Below, piece after piece: positions 34,804 through 44,039 of a stretch of DNA of 64,000 bases (positions within the stretch are counted from its first letter, which is position 1; every line of letters begins with the position of its first letter). The notes beneath the pieces are model-generated. The model did no database searches. It saw only the letters and a program-made list of their open reading frames with translations, and was not told where the DNA came from. The translations under genes and the position numbers were made by a program. The DNA is from Acidobacteriota bacterium (GTDB lineage Bacteria > Acidobacteriota > Blastocatellia > Pyrinomonadales > Pyrinomonadaceae): the NCBI GenBank assembly GCA_019639175.1, contig JAHBSK010000009.1, forward strand, positions 1-64,000, in the 5' to 3' direction.

Positions 34804-36339
34804 ATGAGAAAGACCTTTTTGCTTTGCTGTACATTTCTTTTGCTGTCAGGCGTTGCCGCCGCTCAGAGTATGGAAGCGCGGTTGGCGGAGATAGACGCCT
34901 ATGCGAAAACGGTCATGTCGGATTGGAACCAGCCCGGCATGGCCATCGCCATAGTAAAGGATGACAAGGTCGTTTTTCAGAAAGGTTATGGCGTAAGGCA
35001 GCTTGGAAAAACCGACGCGGTCGATCCTGACACCGTTTTTGCCATCGCTTCCAATTCCAAGGCGTTTTTGACTGCGACTCTTGCTATTCTGGTTGATGAA
35101 GGCAAGCTGAAATGGGACGACAAGGTAAAGAAATATCTGCCGGAATTTGAGATGTACGACCCTTGGGTGACGAACGAGCTTACTGTTCGCGACCTGGTCA
35201 CGCATCGTGTAGGCCTCGGCACTTTCAGCGGAGATCTGTTGTGGTATGAAACGACATACACGTCCGAGGAGATACTGGAACGCATCAAACATTTGAAACC
35301 GACATCGAGTTTTCGCAGCAGATACGGCTATCAGAATTTGATGTTCATTGCGGCGGGCCGCGTGGTCGAAAAGGTCTCCGGCAAACCGTGGTGCGAGTTT
35401 GTCCGCGAGCGCATCCATCAGCCGCTGGGAATGAGCAGGACGGTGTGCAGCGTCAAAGACCTGCCGGATAACGCCGCCTGGCCGCATAACGAGTCGGGAG
35501 GAAAGATGCGTGTCCTGCATCGCGGAAATGTTGACGGAGCGGATTCCGCCGCGTCATTGAATTCTTCGGTCAGCGATCTGAGCAAGTGGATCAGGACCCA
35601 GCTTGGACGCGGAACCTTTGAGGGCAAAAAGATATTCAGCCCGGAGCGCTCATGGGAAATGTGGCAGCCATATATGTCCAATCAGATCTCCGAAGCGGCC
35701 TCAAAGGACAATCCGACGCGCCATTTCAGCGGCGTCGGCATGGGTTGGTTCGTCTATGATTATCACGGGCGAAAGGTCATCGACCACAGCGGCGGGCTGG
35801 ATGGAATGCTCTCATATACCGTTTTGGTTCCTGAGGAAAATCTTGGATTCGTCGTCCTGACAAATTCTGAAACCCCGGCCTTTCGGATAATGATGAGCAA
35901 GATAAGGGACGTTCTGCTAAACGCTCCGGCAAGAGATTGGAACGCAGAGGCAAAAACCGCCGTGGAACGAAACCGCGCCTCTGCGGACAGCAGGAAAAAG
36001 GAAATAGATGCTCAGCGCGTGGCCGATACAAAACCGTCGCTGCCGCTTTCGGGCTACACAGGCGATTATTCAGACAAAATGTACGGTGATATCGAGATAA
36101 AGGAAGAAAATGGCAGCCTGGTCATGCGTTTTCTGCCTTCGCCAAATTTTGTTGCCGATCTGGAACACTGGCATTACGACACATTTCTTATAAAATGGCG
36201 CTCCTCCGTAGCGTACGATTTCCCGCGCGGTTTTGTGACATTTACCCTAGACACTCGTGGCAGAACGGACGAGTTGAAGATAGATCAGCCAAACAGCGAT
36301 TTTTGGTTCTATGAACTGTCGCCAAAACGAGTTAAGTGA
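34804..36339 (+). CDS. Secreted serine hydrolase, beta-lactamase/class C family
   Basis: 511 residues from ATG 34804 behind GGAG. A signal peptide (KTFLLCCTFLLLSGVAAA) is followed by a penicillin-binding-like domain. The SxxK motif is SNSK, the YxN motif is seen in RYGYQN, and HSGG provides the third element. A C-terminal lipocalin-like strand region (about 415-511, YTGDYSDKMYGDIEI) follows the core. Such proteins are beta-lactamases, esterases or peptidases; which is unknown. This is one of three family members in the window. Confidence 0.9.
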   Translation: MRKTFLLCCTFLLLSGVAAAQSMEARLAEIDAYAKTVMSDWNQPGMAIAIVKDDKVVFQKGYGVRQLGKTDAVDPDTVFAIASNSKAFLTATLAILVDEGKLKWDDKVKKYLPEFEMYDPWVTNELTVRDLVTHRVGLGTFSGDLLWYETTYTSEEILERIKHLKPTSSFRSRYGYQNLMFIAAGRVVEKVSGKPWCEFVRERIHQPLGMSRTVCSVKDLPDNAAWPHNESGGKMRVLHRGNVDGADSAASLNSSVSDLSKWIRTQLGRGTFEGKKIFSPERSWEMWQPYMSNQISEAASKDNPTRHFSGVGMGWFVYDYHGRKVIDHSGGLDGMLSYTVLVPEENLGFVVLTNSETPAFRIMMSKIRDVLLNAPARDWNAEAKTAVERNRASADSRKKEIDAQRVADTKPSLPLSGYTGDYSDKMYGDIEIKEENGSLVMRFLPSPNFVADLEHWHYDTFLIKWRSSVAYDFPRGFVTFTLDTRGRTDELKIDQPNSDFWFYELSPKRVK

Positions 36340-36429
36340 CCATAATACTCGACAAGATAGGGTAAGATATGCAAGAATTTCGGTTACTTCTAAAAACCTA
36401 TCTATAAACATATTCTCAGGAGATCTTAA

Positions 36430-36855
36430 ATGTCAGACGAAACAAATAATGAAGCCGAAGGCATCGCAAAACCAACTATCACGATAGCTGAAAGAGAAGG
36501 AGAAGGTGGAGCATCCGCGGCATCGCCGACCATTACAATAGCCGAGCGCGAGGGTGACAACAGCTCATCAGCCGCAGCTTCACCGACAATAACCATAGCC
36601 GAGCGCGAGGGTGACACTAGCTCATCAGCCGCTGCTTCGCCGACGATAACCATTGCTGAAAGGGAAGGCGATGGTGACGCAGCCGCTCCGGCAACGGAAG
36701 CTGCCGAATCAGAGGACGTTCACTATCAGGCCGTTGAAAAGGACGGCACAGTGACCGCGATCTGGGAAATGCAGGGCCAACGCCATCTTCGCACCATTGA
36801 CCCGCGTTCGGGCGAGGGCAAGCAGATATTGGCTCTGTTTGAAACAGCGGCGTAA
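36430..36855 (+). CDS. Acidic repeat protein with four PTITIAEREG motifs
   Basis: 141 residues. Four copies of PTITIAEREG occur at about 15, 33, 52 and 71, separated by Ser/Ala-rich spacers of 8-9 residues. An Ala/Glu stretch follows, then a different C-terminal 45 residues (DVHYQAVEKDGTVTAIWEM... ending ILALFETAA). No signal or membrane segment is seen. DNA conservation is high between copies two and three, showing recent duplication. CAGGAG precedes the ATG. No known family is recognised. Confidence 0.75.
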   Translation: MSDETNNEAEGIAKPTITIAEREGEGGASAASPTITIAEREGDNSSSAAASPTITIAEREGDTSSSAAASPTITIAEREGDGDAAAPATEAAESEDVHYQAVEKDGTVTAIWEMQGQRHLRTIDPRSGEGKQILALFETAA

Positions 36856-36882
36856 GATATTTATCCTGATCGGGATATATCC

Positions 36883-36914
36883 GAGACCGCGTTCACACCG
36901 GTGAGCGCGGTCTC
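36883..36914 (+). terminator. Strong hairpin, probable terminator
   Basis: GAGACCGCG (36883-36891) pairs with CGCGGTCTC (36906-36914), with three more pairs possible in the interior. It sits between two convergent genes. The following T content is weak, so termination is inferred from position and stem strength. Confidence 0.55.
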
Positions 36915-36956
36915 AAACTATTTGATCCTCAAAGTAAACCGGCCAACAGCTAACAG

Positions 36957-37754
36957 TTAGAGCAATGACGTGATGTCATGGTCTTTTGCGGAAAGCGCTC
37001 TGCCGTTAAAATCACTTACCTGAACTACACCGATGCCCGCCGATGTCAGAAATATTTCATCAGCATTTTCCAGATCGGAAATGGCCGCTGAGACTTCGGC
37101 ACATTCAAAGGTTTCCATTACAAATTCGCGTGTGGTTCCCGGAAGACAACCCGTATTTAGTCTCGGCGTGTACAAGAGTCCGTCTGATGTCCAAAAGATA
37201 TTGCACAAACAGCCGCCGACAACCTCACCGCGTTCATTGATGCGGACAGCCTCATCAAAGCCACGTTTTTCTGCCTCATTGAACGCCGTCAGATTTTCCA
37301 AATAGTTGCCGGATTTCACCCCGGCGAGCGGTGACGTTGAATTAAGCAAAAAAGGCGAGGTTGTCAGCGTGAATACATCAAGGGTCTTTCTGCTCTCTCG
37401 TGTGGTTATGAGCAGTGCTGTTCCAGTAGTTTTGGAACCGGCTGTCCACAAACCGCCCGTTGTCATATCAAAAAAAGTGATGCGGCTGACGCCGTTCCGA
37501 TCCGAATTGGCTTCCGCGAGTTCGGCCAATGCCGTGAACACGCGTTCCTCAGAATAGGCGGAAATATCGATCCCCAAAAGAGCTGCGTTGGACGACAGCC
37601 TTCGCCAGTGCTTATCTTGCAGCAATGGCAGACAGTCGCGAACGGCAACGGTCGTGAATACGCTTTGTCCATAAAAAGCCGCCAGGGAAAAGGCATCCAG
37701 TTTTGCCTCTTTCGCATCGGACACGATACGGTCTTGCCAAAAGACGTTTCTCAT
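36957..37754 (-). CDS. Class IV aminotransferase (branched-chain aminotransferase / ADC lyase type)
   Basis: 265 residues, a length between the two best-known subtypes. The PLP lysine is in AGVKSGNYLENLTAFNEA. The family's GEVVGGCLCNIFW segment is present, and a LNTGCLPGTTREFV segment lies further on. Residues near the N-terminus (DAFSLAAFYGQSVFTTV) match the family opening. It could act on branched-chain amino acids or produce p-aminobenzoate from aminodeoxychorismate. Context does not settle which. Confidence 0.85.
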   Translation of the reverse strand: MRNVFWQDRIVSDAKEAKLDAFSLAAFYGQSVFTTVAVRDCLPLLQDKHWRRLSSNAALLGIDISAYSEERVFTALAELAEANSDRNGVSRITFFDMTTGGLWTAGSKTTGTALLITTRESRKTLDVFTLTTSPFLLNSTSPLAGVKSGNYLENLTAFNEAEKRGFDEAVRINERGEVVGGCLCNIFWTSDGLLYTPRLNTGCLPGTTREFVMETFECAEVSAAISDLENADEIFLTSAGIGVVQVSDFNGRALSAKDHDITSLL

Positions 37755-37832
37755 TGAATAAATTATCAGGCGAGACGGAATAAAAAGTAAATCGCCGCCG
37801 CCGCTTCAAGCGGTCGGTTTCGTGTCCACACA

Positions 37833-38507
37833 ATGAATAAGTTGATCTTTTTGCCCCCGACAGTATTGATCACGGCTCTTATATTCGGCTGTGGCGGCGG
37901 CCTGTCGCAATCTCGGCTTTCCAACAGTGTTTCTGATCTTGACGCCGTGCGTTCGATCGAAGAACCGCCGATCGGCCGTATAGCATCAGAGCCGGTCAGG
38001 AAAATGCTTGAAAATGCGTTTGAGCAGACCGAGACAACCACTGAATATACGCAGGATTATTTCGTGATCGCATATCCGGGCGGCGACGTTCCGCCGGAAA
38101 CCGGAGCCTGCACCGATGTTGTCATCAGGGCAATGCGGGCTGCGGGCATTGACCTGCAAAAACAGGTTCACGAAGACATGCGGACAAATTTTACCGCGTA
38201 TCCAAAAAAATGGGGCCTGACCAAAACCGATACCAACATCGATCATCGCCGCGTGCCAAATCTGCAAACCTTTTTTACAAGAAAGGGAAAAAATTTGCCC
38301 TTGAAAGGTGAAGACGGAGATTACCGGCCGGGCGACATCGTTTCATGGGACCTCAACGGAAAAGGAATGACCCACATCGGCCTTGTCTCAAACCAACGAA
38401 ATAAAGAAACCGGCCGCTATATGATAATCCACAACATCGGCGCCGGAACAAAACAGGAAGACCGTCTGTTCGATTGGGAGATCACGGGACATTTTCGGTA
38501 TTTCTAA
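37833..38507 (+). CDS. DUF1287 family lipoprotein-like protein
   Basis: 224 residues. An N-terminal signal ends near FGCGGG, fitting a lipoprotein box. The DUF1287 core is present: QDYFVIAYPGGDVPPETGACTDVVIRAMRAAG with its conserved Cys, then YRPGDIVSWDL, MTHIGLVSNQ with a His, and MIIHNIGAGTKQEDRLF. The Cys-His pairing recalls NlpC/P60-like hydrolases. Activity for this family is inferred, not shown. It is divergent from the aminotransferase. Confidence 0.85.
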   Translation: MNKLIFLPPTVLITALIFGCGGGLSQSRLSNSVSDLDAVRSIEEPPIGRIASEPVRKMLENAFEQTETTTEYTQDYFVIAYPGGDVPPETGACTDVVIRAMRAAGIDLQKQVHEDMRTNFTAYPKKWGLTKTDTNIDHRRVPNLQTFFTRKGKNLPLKGEDGDYRPGDIVSWDLNGKGMTHIGLVSNQRNKETGRYMIIHNIGAGTKQEDRLFDWEITGHFRYF

Positions 38508-38530
38508 GTCATATTCAAAGAGTGTATATA

Positions 38531-39541
38531 TCATGAATCTATGCTTTTGACGTCGTCGTGTTTCGATCCCGAAGCGGCGCTCAACATATCCGGATCATGA
38601 CAAAAGTCCGTAACCAGTTTGGTAAATAGAGTACTCTTTTCCTCCTGCGGAACGTGTCCGCAGTTTTTCAGCACGACCAGCCGCGAATTTACTATCGAAC
38701 CGTAGAGCTTATATCCGTTGATCAACGGAATTACCTTGTCTTCCTCGCCCCAGATCAAAAGCGTTTGCTGTTCTATCAGATGAGCGTCTTTCTCAATGCG
38801 GTTGGCGTGCCAGTTGCGCGACGTTGCCAGCACCGAATGATGCCCGTCCGCCGCCGCCAGCGGCCGCTGGACGTTGTCCACTCTTTCATCATCTATCAGG
38901 TGATGGTTGACTGGCGCAAGCGTAAAGTGCATACGCCGCCGAAGGAATAATTTCGAATCGATCAGAAAAGGAGTGATAGCCTCGCCGACGCCGGGAACCG
39001 AAGCCAGCCTCAATAAAGGATGATTTTTTACATCGTCATTGATCACAGCCCCGACAAGGATCAGCTTTTCAACACGGTCGGGGTGATCGAGCGCTATCGT
39101 TGCCGCGACCGCTCCACCGTATGAACTTCCGGTCAGGACTGCCCGCCCGATGCCCAGATTGTCCATAAGCCGAACGATCATCCTTGCTTGCGAACCAATG
39201 GTGTAATCGAACCACGCCGGTTTTTCCGAATAACCAAAACCGACAAGGTCAACCGCGATCACATGAAAACCGGCATCGGCGATCTGCGGCGCAACTGCGT
39301 TCCAAACATATACAGATGCGGTAAACCCGTGTATCAAAATGACGGACGGATCACCCGTTTTTCCAAATTCCTGATAATGAAGCCGCGTGCCGTCAACCGA
39401 TGTGAATCTGGAGTTTCCCGAATGCAGGACCTTGTCCGAAACGTCGTTCCAGTCAACGGTTCTTTCACGCGTCAGCATTTTTACAGCGACAGCACCGCCG
39501 ATCAAACCGATGGCACCGATAGCCAGATCTCTTTTCTTCAT
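38531..39541 (-). CDS. Alpha/beta hydrolase
   Basis: 336 residues from ATG 39541 (an ATG at 39559 is also possible). A hydrophobic N-terminal anchor (LAIGAIGLIGGAVAVKML) precedes the hydrolase fold. The nucleophile elbow is GSSYGG, the acid is in LLIWGEEDKVIP and the base in LKNCGHVPQEE. The oxyanion segment is HGFTASVYVW. The substrate is unknown. The gene follows truB closely (about 20 bases). Confidence 0.9.
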   Translation of the reverse strand: MKKRDLAIGAIGLIGGAVAVKMLTRERTVDWNDVSDKVLHSGNSRFTSVDGTRLHYQEFGKTGDPSVILIHGFTASVYVWNAVAPQIADAGFHVIAVDLVGFGYSEKPAWFDYTIGSQARMIVRLMDNLGIGRAVLTGSSYGGAVAATIALDHPDRVEKLILVGAVINDDVKNHPLLRLASVPGVGEAITPFLIDSKLFLRRRMHFTLAPVNHHLIDDERVDNVQRPLAAADGHHSVLATSRNWHANRIEKDAHLIEQQTLLIWGEEDKVIPLINGYKLYGSIVNSRLVVLKNCGHVPQEEKSTLFTKLVTDFCHDPDMLSAASGSKHDDVKSIDS

Positions 39542-39560
39542 AGTTTTTCCAATGTGCATT

Positions 39561-40460
39561 CTAACCCAAAACCAATCGCGGGCGAACAGAATTTTCAGAA
39601 GCGTCAAATATTCCGATCGCTACCAGATCGCCGTCTGACCCCAACATTCGGACCGTTTCGCCGTCGGCAAAACCGCTGTCCTGAATACGTGTGGACATCC
39701 CGTTCAATGTTCTTGTGACGCGTTCCTCGTTCAGCTTCATTGCCGGAAATCGCGCGACGGCCTCTGTCATCGGAAGAAGCATTTGCCCCGGATCGGCCGC
39801 GGCGTCGATCTCGTCCGGCGAATGTGCGGCTGATATGCTGAAAGCACCGGCGCGTGTTCTTCTCAGTTCGGTCAGGTGAGCGCCCGTGCCGAGCGCACGA
39901 CCAATGTCCTCAGCAAGCGTTCGTATATACGTCCCCGCGGAGCAAACCACGCGAATGCGTAAGACCGGATCGAGAGCGTCGGAACCTTTGCCGGCGACCA
40001 GTTCCAGTTCGTGAATGTTTACCTTGACCGGCTTGCGTTCTATCTCAATTCCTTTTCGGGCAAGCGCGTACAGCTTTTTGCCTTCGACCTTTTTTGCCGA
40101 ATACATCGGCGGCACCTGCTCTATCGCGCCACGAAACTGCGTCAGCACCGCCTCGATGTTCGCCACTCTTAAGTCTCCCTGTCTCCCTGTCTCCCTGTCT
40201 CTTCTTCTTTCACCTGTCAGGTCGCCCGTATCTGTCTCGTATCCCAGCTTTACAACCGCCTCGTATTCTTTTTCGTCCTTGTCCAAAAACTGTGCAAGCC
40301 GCGTGGCTTTTCCGACCAGAGCAACCAGAACGCCGGTAGCAAAAGGGTCGAGAGTTCCGGTGTGGCCGACCTTTTTTGTTTTAAAAGTCCTTCTGACGCG
40401 GTTCACAACGTCATGTGATGTCATTCCGGCAGGTTTGTCTATTATTAAAAGTCCGTGCAT
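39561..40460 (-). CDS. truB: tRNA pseudouridine(55) synthase TruB
   Basis: 299 residues. The start MHGLLIIDKPAGMTSHDVVNRVRR and the catalytic GHTGTLDPFATGVL with its Asp are unmistakable. It makes pseudouridine 55 in the T loop of tRNA. Between the conserved YETDTGDLTGE and ANIEAVL segments lies an Arg/Gly/Asp-rich insert (RRRDRETGRQGDLR). This is encoded by an 8-base tandem repeat at 40173-40204. The rest of the protein, including a C-terminal PUA-like part, is normal. Confidence 0.96.
   Translation of the reverse strand: MHGLLIIDKPAGMTSHDVVNRVRRTFKTKKVGHTGTLDPFATGVLVALVGKATRLAQFLDKDEKEYEAVVKLGYETDTGDLTGERRRDRETGRQGDLRVANIEAVLTQFRGAIEQVPPMYSAKKVEGKKLYALARKGIEIERKPVKVNIHELELVAGKGSDALDPVLRIRVVCSAGTYIRTLAEDIGRALGTGAHLTELRRTRAGAFSISAAHSPDEIDAAADPGQMLLPMTEAVARFPAMKLNEERVTRTLNGMSTRIQDSGFADGETVRMLGSDGDLVAIGIFDASENSVRPRLVLG
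40173..40204. repeat. 8-base tandem repeat inside truB
   Basis: The unit GTCTCCCT occurs about three and a half times in a row (plus strand). The repeat lies in an expendable loop of TruB. Because the unit is not a multiple of three, a change of one unit would shift the truB frame. Confidence 0.8.
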
Positions 40461-40554
40461 TGCGTTTCCGAACTGTATCTTCTCATATTCCGGCGGTCAA
40501 AGGCTGCGTCGTGGCTTCGTTCCATTAAACCTGACCGTGTATCATCATATTCCT

Positions 40555-41103
40555 ATGCGACGCCGCAGCCTCAAACCAATAGACGATTCAGAACGTGTGG
40601 TAAAAGACCGCCGGCGCTCGCGAGAGCGGACAATGCACCGCGCCATACGGCTGCTTGCCGCAAAGCCGCGTTCCGTTAATGAATTGCGCACTCGCCTTTT
40701 GGAAAAATTGTGGACCGACAGGGAAATAGTCGATGAGGTGATAGAAAAACTCAAAGAGTACAAATATCTGGATGATGAACAATTCGCATCTGACACGGCT
40801 CTTTCAAAATTAAGGCAAAAACCGCAAGGTGCAAGAAAGCTTCGGCAAACACTCTCACGAAAACATCTTGATAAGGATGTCATGGAAACCGCGATACAGA
40901 CGGCGTTTGAAAAAATGCCCGAAGAAGAGCTGATAATAAAAGCAATGGAAAAACGCATCAGGCTAAAAGGCGTTCCGCAAACACGTGAGGAAATGAAAAA
41001 ATTCAACGACCATCTGCTGCGGCAGGGATTTTCCTACGGCCTGATAAGAGAAAATTTTGCAAAAGCAGTGTCACAAGCCGACCAATCCGACGAAGACAAC
41101 TGA
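40555..41103 (+). CDS. recX: Regulatory protein RecX
   Basis: 182 residues from ATG 40555. The upstream in-frame open region is antisense to truB and is not part of the gene. It shows the RecX three-helix repeats: MHRAIRLLAAKPRSVNELRTRLLEK, then YKYLDDEQFASDTALSKL and the C-terminal FNDHLLRQGFSYGLIREN. RecX inhibits RecA filament growth. It is followed 68 bases later by alaS, an arrangement found in many bacteria. recA is not in the window. Confidence 0.93.
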   Translation: MRRRSLKPIDDSERVVKDRRRSRERTMHRAIRLLAAKPRSVNELRTRLLEKLWTDREIVDEVIEKLKEYKYLDDEQFASDTALSKLRQKPQGARKLRQTLSRKHLDKDVMETAIQTAFEKMPEEELIIKAMEKRIRLKGVPQTREEMKKFNDHLLRQGFSYGLIRENFAKAVSQADQSDEDN

Positions 41104-41159
41104 CAGGCAAGCGTTTTGCTGATCGAGATCTCATAATGTGATGCGAAATGTTGTGATAG

Positions 41160-41999
<840 letters not shown>

Positions 42000-42004
42000 C
42001 TGTT

Positions 42005-42352
42005 ATGATTGCCTACTCACCAATTATGACATTTTTCGGTTTGGTAATTATTACATTAATTGCCTTTCTGATTTCTGTGACCACCGCCATTGCAATAAAC
42101 GGCTTTTACCGAACAAATTTTAAAACCCGCCTTGTGTCCAGTATTGTGGTCGGGACAATTGCATGTCTCTTAACCCAGATCATTTTAATTGCTACTCTGG
42201 GGCCTCTTAAATGGCTAAATGGTGAGCCAATGAATTTTCAAACATTATTGTGGAGATATTCCACAATAATTGCCTTGGGAGCTGCAATCGTAAGTGTGGT
42301 TTTTTGGCAAGCATTCTGGCGGTTTTCGTTAAAGTCGCCAGAGATGACATAG
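42005..42352 (+). CDS. Small AT-rich membrane protein
   Basis: 115 residues, with about three membrane segments (about 8-30, 45-67, 86-106). The family is not recognised. Base composition is clearly more AT-rich than surrounding genes, which suggests recent arrival. It begins five bases after the truncated alaS stop and ends one base before the response regulator start. Confidence 0.6.
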   Translation: MIAYSPIMTFFGLVIITLIAFLISVTTAIAINGFYRTNFKTRLVSSIVVGTIACLLTQIILIATLGPLKWLNGEPMNFQTLLWRYSTIIALGAAIVSVVFWQAFWRFSLKSPEMT

Positions 42353-42353
42353 G

Positions 42354-42971
42354 ATGAAAGTTCTCTTGATCGAAAACCAACCGCTCACACGTCTTGGCGT
42401 GCGGGCAGTTTTTGAAGGTGAGGCAGGCATAGAGCTTGCCGGTGAGGCCGAAACCGCCGCCGAAGGATTTGCAAAATTTCAGGACCTGTCGCCTGATGTT
42501 ACGATTCTTGGGCTTAGGCTGCCCGATTCGTGTTCCATAGATGATCTGGATAATTACTTTGTAGATACGCCAAATGCAAAGATCATTGTTTTGGCTGAAC
42601 ATGCAGGCGATGCGGAGATAACACAGGCATTGAAAAAAGGAGCGGCCGGTTATATATGCAAGGATGTGACTCCGCAGGAGCTGACAGACGCCATCAGAAC
42701 CGTTGCCGCCGGAAGAAAATACATTCCCGGAAACATCGCCAAAATACTAAGTGAAAATATTGGGCAGGAAGAACTTACAGCCACAGAAGCGAATGTTTTG
42801 CGGATGATCGTCGGCGGAATGTCGAATAAGGAGATCGCATTTGCGATGGACGTTTCGGAAAACACGGTCAAATCTCATATTCAGAATATTTTTGGAAAGA
42901 TAGGCGTTTCCGACCGCACATCCGCCGCGACGACGGCAATAAAACGCGGGCTGGTAAGGGTAGATCTATGA
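42354..42971 (+). CDS. NarL/LuxR-type response regulator with degenerate receiver domain
   Basis: 205 residues. A receiver domain (1-120) is joined to a LuxR-type HTH (about 138-200, with LTATEANVLRMIVGGMSNKEIAFAMDVSENTVKSH). The phosphorylation site is missing: the Asp expected in the VLxDLRLP strand is Gly 53 (ILGLRLP). The usual acidic pair near residue 8 is Glu-Asn, and the switch Thr/Ser is Ala (VLAE). The conserved Lys after ICK remains. It probably works without phosphorylation. It overlaps the methyltransferase start by four bases. Confidence 0.9.
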   Translation: MKVLLIENQPLTRLGVRAVFEGEAGIELAGEAETAAEGFAKFQDLSPDVTILGLRLPDSCSIDDLDNYFVDTPNAKIIVLAEHAGDAEITQALKKGAAGYICKDVTPQELTDAIRTVAAGRKYIPGNIAKILSENIGQEELTATEANVLRMIVGGMSNKEIAFAMDVSENTVKSHIQNIFGKIGVSDRTSAATTAIKRGLVRVDL

Positions 42972-43606
42972 ACGAGATCAAAAATGCATTGACCGACTAC
43001 GCAGAGGCCTTTACATCGGGTGAAAGTGCTGTTTTACAAGAGCTTCGCGAGCACTGCTATAAGCATTATGAGGACTCGTCAATGCTTTCGGGCTTTTTTC
43101 AGGGGCGCGTGTTGGCAATGCTTTCAAAGATGATAAGGCCAAAATATATATTGGAGATCGGCACTTATCTTGGGTATTCCGCCCTTTGTCTTGCCGAAGG
43201 ATTGGCGGATGGTGGAAAGGTAATTACATTAGATATACTGGAAGACACGAATAAAGTTGCAAGATCCTTCGTCGAGCGGACAATATATAAAAACAGCATC
43301 GAATTTCATCTCGGAGACGCACAGGAGATCATCCCTAAACTGACGGAGACGTTTGACCTTGTTTTCATAGACGCCGATAAACCCAATTATTCTAACTATT
43401 ACGATCTGGTCTTCGATAAAATTCGTCCGGGCGGATTCATAATTGCCGACAACGTCCTTTGGAGCGGCCGCGTCCTCGAAACCGATAAGGATGAGAATAC
43501 AAAAGCGCTACATGAATTTAACCAAAAGGTTTTAGCGGACGAACGTGTTGCAAATGTGCTTTTCCCGATACGAGATGGATTGATGGTAATTCGAAAGAAC
43601 GAATAA
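42968..43606 (+). CDS. SAM-dependent O-methyltransferase (caffeoyl-CoA OMT/COMT family)
   Basis: 212 residues. The SAM-binding loop is ILEIGTYLGYSALCLAEGL. The metal-binding and catalytic segments are FDLVFIDADKPNYSNYYD and FIIADNVLWSGRV, as in cation-dependent O-methyltransferases. The substrate is unknown. The start overlaps the preceding regulator's stop (ATGA), which shows translational coupling. Confidence 0.92.
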   Translation: MNEIKNALTDYAEAFTSGESAVLQELREHCYKHYEDSSMLSGFFQGRVLAMLSKMIRPKYILEIGTYLGYSALCLAEGLADGGKVITLDILEDTNKVARSFVERTIYKNSIEFHLGDAQEIIPKLTETFDLVFIDADKPNYSNYYDLVFDKIRPGGFIIADNVLWSGRVLETDKDENTKALHEFNQKVLADERVANVLFPIRDGLMVIRKNE

Positions 43607-43638
43607 GGCGCAATTATTATTAAGGGAGCGATAAGGCC

Positions 43639-43875
43639 ATGAGAGTTTTTTTGAGCATTGTTATCAGTCTGATCTATCTTTCTGTCACACTATTGTTCTA
43701 TTTGACAGAGATAAAGGAACCGCTGATGATCATGACCCTTCCGTGGAGCTTTATTGTGATCATATTTGGCTGGACTATCATCCACACATCGTCTTATTCC
43801 ATGGATACATGGATGTTCGGCGGAGCTATACTAAATACCGTACTGTTTCTGTGTCTTCGTCATATCAACCGCTGA
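43639..43875 (+). CDS. Small membrane protein
   Basis: 78 residues with about three hydrophobic segments (3-22, 30-47, 54-72) and few charges. I do not recognise a family. A GGAG lies 10-14 bases upstream and AAGG closer still, so translation is plausible. It probably belongs with the upstream operon. Confidence 0.55.
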   Translation: MRVFLSIVISLIYLSVTLLFYLTEIKEPLMIMTLPWSFIVIIFGWTIIHTSSYSMDTWMFGGAILNTVLFLCLRHINR

Positions 43876-44039
43876 ATGTAGTTTCCTCACCTGAAAGTAT
43901 TAGAAAGCCGCTACCACAATTAGCGATTACATCTCATAGTTGAATTGTTACACTCATTGAAGCGGCTTCTCAGCTTGGTAGCTCAACGAACGCGTTTTGT
44001 TTAGCAGGACCAAACTTGGAGCTAAGGAGGATCTTAACA

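Noticed and set aside
36426..36653. Minus-strand frame with repeated VIVGEAAADE text
   Set aside because: It is the antisense reading of the PTITIAEREG repeats.
40171..40205. Possible CRISPR-like repeats
   Set aside because: The 8-base units are contiguous with no spacers, and lie in truB.
40015..40554. Long in-frame extension upstream of recX
   Set aside because: It lies antisense to truB, encodes no RecX-like text, and a proper ATG with RecX sequence starts at 40555.
42000..42353. Continuation of alaS in another frame after the stop
   Set aside because: All three frames were read by eye; none gives AlaRS sequence. The text is a hydrophobic membrane protein.
43960..44015. tRNA-like segment (TTGGTAGCTCAACG) before the pirin gene
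   Set aside because: It resembles a D arm, but no matching acceptor, anticodon or T arm could be found, and the CCA end is missing.
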